From assembly GCA_001465935.1 (NCBI GenBank), contig LNKV01000033.1, forward strand, positions 558,001-622,000: 64,000 nt of DNA. The letters run 5' to 3'. The DNA is from Clarireedia homoeocarpa (lineage: Eukaryota > Ascomycota > Leotiomycetes > Helotiales > Rutstroemiaceae). The notes beneath the pieces were generated by a model that ran no database searches, was not told the origin of the DNA, and worked only from the letters and a program-made list of their open reading frames with translations. Position numbers and translations under genes: made by a program. This document shows, piece by piece, positions 56,513 through 64,000 of the stretch; the first letter of the stretch is position 1; each line of letters begins with the position of its first letter.

Positions 56513-59500
56513 ATGTCGAAAAAGTTCCTTGAACACACCCCTTCCACGCCCACGCCCGACACTGGGAGGAGCGCTATCAATTCCACCTCGAAAGAACAGG
56601 TGCAACTAGCCCAGGTTTCAAGGTTGTATGAGCTTGGACTGCTCAGCGATTCGGGTAAAAGATCCAGGAGGCGAGGGACAGACAAGGGCAGGGATTTACC
56701 TGGTGGAGCCCGCGTTGCAGGATCCCATCCCAAAAAGGGTACGCAGTAGCCAAGTTCCCAAATTGCCCTTACTCCACCCCTCCGCTGATACTAATGCGTG
56801 AAAATATAACCATCATAACTGAACTTGAATACTTATTTCTTTCTTTCAAATAGATCATCGTACCACTCTTGAGACGACTGGTAGTAATTCAAGCAAGTCG
56901 TCGACGCCCACAATCACACCTTCAGCCATCAAGGGTAGCATCGATTTAAAGAGGCGAGCCGGTGGTGGAATGGCAGGAATGTTGGACACGGAAAGAACTC
57001 GTAATAGAAGGGAGAGGACGTTTGTTGGAAGCGAATGTGCTGTGTGTGAAGAGCCATTGGAACATACGCTTCGGGGTGAACGTATTCTCCAATTTTCCTG
57101 TGGCCATGTCTCTCATGAAGCATGCTTCTATGAATATATCAAAGAGAGCGATGCACAATACTGTCCGTCATGCAATGCGCCACTGGGCCTAGATACAAGT
57201 CGAGGAGGCAATGTTCTGGACATTGGTAAGACTTTCAGTACTGGTTCGTCTTCCCCAACACAAAACGCTAATGCGGTCCCTCCCCACAGAAAAGCTAAGT
57301 AGCATTGTGCGATCAGTTTCTGCCAGCGATCAATCGACAAGATCAACGCCAACACCGACGGCATGGGATAGCCAGACTGTACGACCACCAAGTCGGGAAT
57401 CTAACACAAGGACCAACCGCACGAGGGAAAATAGCAGAGATAACATCCGGGATAATGGTAGCAACAGGGACAGTAGAGACAGCAAAGATCGATATGCAGC
57501 ACCATCAACGAGAACTTCGCATCAAAGAAACGACAGTGGAAATACTGGTTCGGTCGGCTACCCTGAAACTGCTACAAGCGGACCTGGCCGCCGTCATGAC
57601 TATGATGTACAAGCCATGGAATCAAACCTTAGTCCCCGAGCGAGTGTTGCTAGAAACCCAATACCTGCACCCGCTGTTAGCATTCGATCGGAGTTCCCCA
57701 CGTTAACTCGTTCAAGACAGCAACAGACATTAACATGTCTCATCACAATTGAGGTGCCAGACAACAAATGGCGACCCGACCCAGATGACCTTCGGATTGC
57801 ACCAACAGTGCCTACGATCCGTCCAGAAGACACCTATGCACGACCGCCGTCTCCTGCGCAAAGTGCGCCACGTTTCTATCCCTACGAGTCGTCCGAAGTT
57901 TTGGACGAAATCACGGAAAATCTGCGGACGCGGGTCGAGAACTGGCACGGTCTTGATTTTAACAGGTGAATTTTGGATATTTCTTTTTGGAAATGAATAA
58001 TACTAATTGAATGCAGATTTGGGAAATTGCGGCTGTATGGAACAATAAAGGTCGGGAAGGACAAGCAATCGTGGCAGGAACTGGAATGTTTCTTGTTTGC
58101 CGAGATGCTCATTTGCGTGAAGGAGAAGAAACTCTCATCCTCGCAACCTTGGGATGAATCTAATGGAATGCGGAAGACCACTCGCTGCACCTTGAAAGGT
58201 TCAATTTTAATCAAAAAGCACCTGAACGAGGTGTCTGAGTCTGGATCTGGTAATGCTCTTGGACAAACAGAGAAAATCACCGCAGCTAACTTACGACCTA
58301 CCGAAGACAACATATTGACTCTGAGCCTTTCTGTTGCAGAACTGCCGTCATTTCATCTGAAGTTTGATAACCGAAATCAGCTCAAGTTATGGCAACAAGC
58401 ATTATTGGATTTGAACGCTGTCGAGGGGTCACCAGTACGAAGTCCAGATTATGATCTTTCGGAGAACGAAGAAGAAGAGTGGCAACGAAATTCATCTGGA
58501 CCACAAAGAGTATCTTCAGTCAATTCATCCGCTTATGGAAGATCGGTTACTACTGCAGGAACAGAGTACACCAACCCGATAAGAGGCCTACGATTACCAG
58601 CAGCAGTACACGTTCCGGTGGATATTGTTGTTGTTATTCCAATCTCGTCATCGATGCAGGGTGTTAAAATCAGCCTCGTTCGAGATGCACTTAAATTCAT
58701 GGTGTCGAATCTCGGAGAGCGAGACCGTATGGGTTTGGTCACATTCGGTTCTAGCGGTGGTGCAGCCCCGCTTGTGGGAATGACTACCAAGACCTGGAAC
58801 GGATGGCAAGGAGTTCTGGCATCGATCAGACCGGTTGGTCAGAAGAGTCACCGAGCAGATGTTGTTGAGGGGGCAAACGTTGCCATGGATCTTCTCATGC
58901 AACGTAGGACAAATAATCCAATCGCTACCATTCTCTTGATCAGCGATTCCTCGACTTCGGATGCCGATAGTGTGGATTTCGTCGTCTCAAGGGCCGAGGC
59001 GGCAAAGTAAGTAACCCGAACATTTAATCTCGTTATTAATAACTAACATCTCACCAGAATTGCTATACACTCTTTCGGGCTCGGAATGACCCACAAACCA
59101 GATACAATGATCGAACTATCGACTCGGACCAAAGCTTCTTACACTTATGTTAAAGATTGGATGATGCTTCGTGAATGTCTCGCCGGTTGTCTCGGGTCTT
59201 TGCAAACAATGTCTCACCAAAACGTGAAATTGAAGCTCCGATTGCCTGAGGGATCTCCAGCCAAATTTGTGAAGATTAGTGGAGCTTTACAAATAACTAA
59301 ACGAGCAACTGGAAAAGATGCTGAAGCCTCTCTTGGCGACCTCAGATTTGGAGACAAGCGAGATATTTTAGTGCAGTTGGTCATTGCACCGGATAATGCA
59401 TCACAAGAACAATTACCGCAAGATCCTTGGGAGTCGATTGTCTCTGGTCTGGAGGCACTTGGTGGCCCGTTGGATCAAGAAGACCAGCGAGTCGTATCCA

Positions 59501-60288
59501 TCGAAGAAGTTCCGTTGATTCAAGCGGATTTGACGTGGGGCGATATTCTCCGAGATGGGACTCTTACTCATCTCCCTCGACCCTCACTACTTGCAATCAC
59601 CATGCTGCCTGCTCCTACCAACCAGAAGAAGCATTCGACATGGAACCTTGCTCCTCCGATTCCCCCGCACCCAAGTGTTGTTCAGCGTCGCATGGAACTG
59701 CTTACCTCTGACATGCTCACCAGAGCTTTGACCCTTGTTTCACGTGGTCAACACGATCGTGCACAGCATCTTCTCAATGAAACGCGATCGATTCTGAAGG
59801 GCTTAGGAAAGGGCGGATTGCCCCCAATCCCTCCTACGCCCTCGAAATCACCCAATCCTAATCTCGCATCTACTAGCGACTCAAATTCACCAACGAATAA
59901 CACTCCCGAACGCCGTCGTACGCCTTCTCCAATATCAACAACCGCATCCGTTCACCACATGTCAGGCCCTATTCCACGCCATCAATCAAATGATCACCTG
60001 TCAGTCAGCTCTGCTCCTGGTATAGACTCGAACACCGTATCTGCTCTAGATGCGGAACTAGAAGCCAGTTTAGAATGGATCAACCACCCAGCCGTATTTG
60101 GTAGAGACAACAGAAAGGCCGTACTCCAAGCCATCGGCGTCATCAGCAGCCAACGCGGATACACTTTCCGCACTCCTGTCGAAAGTCTTTGGGCTAGTCG
60201 TGTTAGCGGTGTGAAGAGAATGACTGAGAGAAGTCGTGAATGGAGAGAAGAAGGAGGGGGAGAAGTCGGTATTACAGAGGAGAGCTAA
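56513..60288 (+). CDS. RING-PH-VWA protein, Far1/Ste5-like signalling scaffold
   Basis: Five exons, 56513-56738, 56854-57225, 57290-57965, 58017-59006 and 59058-60288, give 1164 residues. A RING-H2 finger (about 137-185) reads CAVCEEP, CGHVSHEAC, CPSC. A PH-type domain follows (about 425-555; FGKLRLYGTIKVGKDKQSW and LKFDNRNQLKLWQQAL). A VWA domain (about 625-810) has VVVIPISSSMQGVKISL and ERDRMGLVTFGSSG, but its MIDAS motif has Pro-x-Ser-x-Ser where Asp-x-Ser-x-Ser is usual. Linkers are Ser/Pro-rich. RING, PH and VWA in this order define Far1 and Ste5 in yeast, scaffolds of the pheromone MAP kinase pathway; equivalence here is inferred. The start is uncertain: the frame stays open upstream of ATG 56513, so another short exon may exist. 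Confidence 0.88.
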
Positions 60289-61270
60289 TCTCTCGCTACT
60301 GGTATTTGTTTACCACAACCAAAATTTCACGAGGAATTTCAATATCGGTTTTGCGCGCTTATGTATTTCTTTTTCTTTTTCTTCCCCACTCCCCCACCCA
60401 TGGGACGAAATGAGATCGGATCGGATTTGGAGCGGCCGGGGTCTCTGTTTTGATTTATATCCCATTTTCATTGTATCATATCATCACTTTTCTGGCGGAA
60501 TGCTTGCGAGCATTGCGGTATAGTTCTATCACCTCACGTGGTCTCTTTTGGTTTATTTTTGGTTGGATGGATACTATTACACGTACATACCCCTGTTGTT
60601 GTCATCGATTTTGTTTTATCATTTTTGATTTTGATCTTCTTATGGCTTTTTATAAGCGGCTCTGGAAAAAGAAGGAGAGGTGGATGGATGGCTGGATGAA
60701 TGAGTGAAAGAGAAGGGAGAATGGAATGGGTCCTTAGGTTCTTGGGGCTGTTTTGTTTTGATATTTTGTGTTTTTCGTGTGTGTGTGTGTGTATCTGGTT
60801 CTCTCGGCACTATATGATGTGATATGATATGATATCAGTTTGTTTGGAAAGTGTTTTTGTCTTGGAATATTGGAATGGGGAAATTTCGGGATAGGGGAAA
60901 CAGGGATTGGGGATTGTTATAAGTAGGTTACCTGGATTTGATTGTCATCTTTTTTGAAAATGCGTGGCTATGGGCAGGAAGGAGGAGGTGAGAAGAGAGG
61001 GGGAAAGTGAAAGGAAAGATGAGCGTTGCGAGCATGGATAGATAGATAGATGTGCTGGATCTGGATTAGTCGATGGACGGGCGAGGTGGCTGAAGGATGG
61101 GCTAGAAGACAAGAAGGAGATGTTTGTTCTCTCAGTTATTGGATTAAGGGATGGAAGAGGGAAAAGGAAAGAGAAGGATTATGAATTGAGTTCAACAGAC
61201 CAGATCAGCGCAGAGCAGAGCAGAATGATAAAAAAAGATGTGTTTATTTCCCAAGTATGAGGTTTATTTG

Positions 61271-61313
<43 letters not shown>

Positions 61314-62452
61314 TTGAGTGATTGATTTGTGATTGCTAAGTGCGTGTATATTTATGCTGAGATGGCGGGTTGGGGGAGGTGAACTGGTTGGCTGGTTGGT
61401 TAGATGAGTTGTCGAATCGTTGTGAAAGAGGGAGTGAGTAGAGAGAGAGAGAGTGCAATGGATGGAGTGGGATTCTTTCACTATACATTCATTCATTCAT
61501 TCATTCATTCATTCGTTTATTCATTCATTGATTATTGACTAACTAGCCGACTATCAGAGCATGCGGCCTTGGTCTTTGGATTTGAAGTGAAGTATTGAGG
61601 TATCTATCAATCGCGGTTGCGGTTGCGGTTGCGGTTGCGTTTTCTGGATTAGGTGGGGGGGGGGGGGGGGGGGGGGCGCACATATTGGGGAGGTGATGGT
61701 GATGGTGATGGTGATGGGGTGTTTCGCCTGAAGGGTCGGGAATTGGGTCTAGGATGGATGGATATCTTTCGAGTGCTATAAGCGTCTTGAAGGTTGTTTT
61801 GTTCAAAAGCTCATATTTTTTAGCACGTTAGGGGCTGAAGAAGGCCGCGAGTTAAGGGAAGGAAGGGTTGCGGCGAGATGAAATGAGGCAGGTGGCTGGC
61901 TGGCTGGCTTATGAGGAATAGGGCGGTGGGAAATGGATGTGCTGTGGTGGGTTGGGAATGAGGATGGGAATGAGAATGGGAATGGGCTTGCAAGGAAATG
62001 TTGCTGGTGGTGGTGCGCTCCCTTTGGCTTTAGCATATGTGCATTAGAGATAGATGTCTTGAGCAGGGTGATGTTGTATTGCTGGGAGTATGAGTATGTA
62101 TGTTTATGTGACAACGGTCTGAACGATTGCTTCGAATCACTAAATCGTGTCCGTAGATGCTGTGATGGTGAGGTTATGAAGGTTAATGGATACTTAAGTT
62201 GTGCTCTGCAGATTTTGGTTACTGGGCAGTAGTAAGTAGTAAGTAGTTTGTAAAGCTCTCCAGTTAAGCCTTCTTGGCCCTGGATTGTTTACCTTTTGCG
62301 GAAAGGGGCTACCCTTAAAGCCCGAGGGACCGAGGCCGAACCCCCGAGCACATATATTATTAGAGCAAACATCGGTTTGAGGCAGCCGTAGAAATCACAA
62401 CAACGACATAGCTATAAAGAAAACCTCGAATAGCATTGCGCCTGCCGCAGAA
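60289..62452. other. Gene-free spacer with G-rich simple repeats
   Basis: Holds the 3' region of the scaffold gene and the promoter of the 2EXR gene. The plus strand is G/T-rich. Simple repeats: (GT)n near 60778-60791, T37 at 61274-61310, (ATTC)n about 61484-61528, (GGTTGC)n about 61615-61639, G22 at 61655-61676 and (GATGGT)n about 61694-61717. No gene or RNA gene was recognised. Confidence 0.7.
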
Positions 62453-63106
62453 ATGCAGTCTTCAACCCCCTCAAGCTTTCATCATTTCAGCCTCCTCCCA
62501 TTCGAGCTCCGCCACAAAATCTACACCTTCATTCTCAGCCAGCCCCGCACCGTTTCCATTACCTGCGAAAAAAAGGTCCTTGTCCCTACAACGCGTCGGT
62601 ACATAGAATCATTCTCAAGCACGACACCAATTCCGCCCCTCCTACACGTCTCGCGTGAATCGCGACGCGAGGCCCTCAAATACTACACGCCAAGCTTCAC
62701 AACTACTCACTCCCCAAAATACATTTACATCAACTTCTCTATCGACACGGTCAAACTCTCCGAAGGAATTTTAGGCTATCTCCTGCCAGCCGACCGCGAT
62801 AGCATACAGAGGCTGGTCTTGAATGTAAATGATGCGGCATATTTCGGCCATTATCATATGGATCATCTGAGGGCTATGAAGAGTTTGGAGAAAATTGAGA
62901 TGTGGGCGGGTCATGGAGAGATTTATGCTTGGATTAGAGATGGGGAGTACTTGATCATTTTGACGCGCGACTTTCATCGCGCGAGGAGGGATTATTCGGA
63001 CTGGAGTTGTCCGAGAGTGGAGATCTTGCATGGGAAGACAGGGGAGAGGGTCGGGCTTATAGAGGGTGGGTGTTGGACTCAGGAAGAGGAGGACACTATG
63101 CGATAG
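62453..63106 (+). CDS. 2EXR-domain protein
   Basis: A single exon of 217 codons. The N-terminus FHHFSLLPFELRHKIYTFIL (residues 9-28) is the 2EXR signature, which resembles an F-box: a short Pro-containing start followed by the L-P-x-E-L-R-x-x-I-Y pattern. PPLLHVSRESRREALKYY (about 61-78) is the second conserved block. The rest is moderately conserved in fungi, with no known catalytic motif. 2EXR genes form large families in filamentous ascomycetes; the biochemical role is unknown, with a link to ubiquitin ligases often guessed from the F-box likeness. A second 2EXR gene lies 0.6 kb downstream on the same strand. Confidence 0.87.
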   Translation: MQSSTPSSFHHFSLLPFELRHKIYTFILSQPRTVSITCEKKVLVPTTRRYIESFSSTTPIPPLLHVSRESRREALKYYTPSFTTTHSPKYIYINFSIDTVKLSEGILGYLLPADRDSIQRLVLNVNDAAYFGHYHMDHLRAMKSLEKIEMWAGHGEIYAWIRDGEYLIILTRDFHRARRDYSDWSCPRVEILHGKTGERVGLIEGGCWTQEEEDTMR

Positions 63107-63732
63107 GAGTGATGGACTGCTCTCTGCGATGTTTGGTCATAAGTGAAAGTGCAGGATTTCTGGAAAATAGGGCCGGCTCCTATCCTGCAGAAGGTATTAT
63201 TGAATGTGATCGTTGGATGGAGGTGCGATGTATCTAGAAGGGATGGCCTATCCTGCACCACATAGGCGTCTTTGCGATGCTGATGTTGCTGCTTGGATAC
63301 AGGTGCTTCGTGGAGAACCCTCTGCCACCGAGAAATGAAATCTCGTATCATCTGCTGTCATGGGATTCACTCAATACATTGGGTGCACTCCTAGCGAATT
63401 GCTTATTCCTTGAGACTGGCTGGTATAGCAGCTCAGAGTGATATACAAATAGGTAGCCATCACGACAAACAAACCGAACAAAGTGCTGCGCTCAAATACT
63501 CCTTCCAGTAACCCGTTGTTCCAGCGGGTTTACTTCCGTCCTACCCTTCCCAGGACTTGGTGATGTGGGTCACAGTGCAGCTAGTTAGTGCATTGCGGGG
63601 TGACTCGACTAGCACTAGCCCACAAATTCCGATAACTTAACAATCTCGAATATTTATTCTGGCATTTTCCGCTATATGACAAATTACATCAAATCACAAT
63701 CCAACACAGTTGCATAAGAGAAGATCTACAAG
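63107..63732. other. Spacer between the two 2EXR genes
   Basis: The 626 bp have short frames only. An imperfect inverse pair, AGTAACCCG and CGGGTTTACT (63506-63533), could form a small hairpin. Nothing else is seen. Confidence 0.45.
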
Positions 63733-64000
63733 ATGGATGCAGCCAACGCCATAGAGACCAATGAATCGACTGTAGCTCCGACAGGCGGAAGCTCTAAGTT
63801 TCTTCGAATTCCTAAAGGTGCAGTAGCTTCCGTCTCTTTTGCCCATCGCCATTCGTCATGAGCTGATGGCCCATAGAAATACGTCTGCAAATATACCGAT
63901 ATCTTCTTCTACCTTCGGAGTATGTTAGTATAGCACCGGGGTGCGATCACTCCGCAGACGATGGAGAATCTAAGGAGTGGACCGACGAAGAAAGTACGGA
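63733..64000 (+). CDS. 2EXR/F-box-like protein, N-terminal part (cut by window end)
   Basis: Exon 1 (63733-63817) codes MDAANAIETNES and on to FLRIPK; a 59-bp intron (63818-63876) follows, and exon 2 starts at 63877 with EIRLQIYRYLLLPSE and then YVSIAPGCDHSADD up to the window edge. Spliced, LRIPKEIRLQIYRYLLLP matches the L-P-x-E-I-R-x-x-I-Y core of the 2EXR/F-box-like family. The placing of the intron within the motif is supported by the frame and by a GCTGATG branch-like word before CATAG. A further intron could start at GTATGT (63918), so the reading after PSE is less certain. The C-terminus is outside the window. Confidence 0.75.

Noticed and set aside
62270..62350. GC-rich stretch with CCCGAGGGACCGAGGCCGAA-like words, checked as a tRNA
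   Set aside because: No acceptor-stem pairing, no D-loop and no GTTCRANYC box in the right place.

Overview
The window is eukaryotic nuclear DNA from a filamentous ascomycete (Pezizomycotina). The genes are split by short introns, mostly 45-140 bp, with GT...AG ends and CTAAC/CTGAC-type branch sites. They include typical fungal families: a NACHT STAND receptor, 2EXR proteins, a Spo12 protein and a RING-PH-VWA scaffold. The overall flavour suggests a Leotiomycete such as the Sclerotiniaceae, but that placement is an impression and not a measured result. Exon borders were read by eye and checked for reading-frame continuity across every junction.

Left part (1-32.6 kb), mainly housekeeping genes: the 5' half of POL1 (-); a mitochondrial PPR protein (+); a 1261-aa uncharacterised protein (-); an RRM protein with an RGG-like tail (+); a Dal5-like MFS transporter (-). 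A repeat-rich spacer with a 192-bp TA-flanked foldback element follows. Then come the DRG2/RBG2 GTPase (+), SPO12 (-), an acyl-CoA dehydrogenase (-), LSG1 (-) divergent from LTV1 (+), SAC3 (+) and CBF5 (+). The second half of this block is rich in ribosome biogenesis (LSG1 for 60S, LTV1 for 40S, CBF5 for rRNA pseudouridylation), translation (DRG2) and mRNA export (SAC3).

Middle part (33-44 kb), an accessory island: a 115-aa secreted protein with dibasic-delimited repeats, a decayed or unrecognised gene-like stretch, a secreted GH43 glycosidase, and a 1376-aa NACHT/STAND receptor whose stop codon lies in a 62-bp tandem duplication.

Right part (44-64 kb): almost 13 kb without a supportable gene, loaded with microsatellites and strand-biased purine or pyrimidine tracts. 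It leads into a 1164-aa RING-PH-VWA protein resembling the Far1/Ste5 class of scaffolds. Beyond it lie a second repeat-rich spacer and two consecutive 2EXR genes, the last cut by the window end. No rRNA, tRNA, CRISPR array or intact autonomous transposon was recognised.
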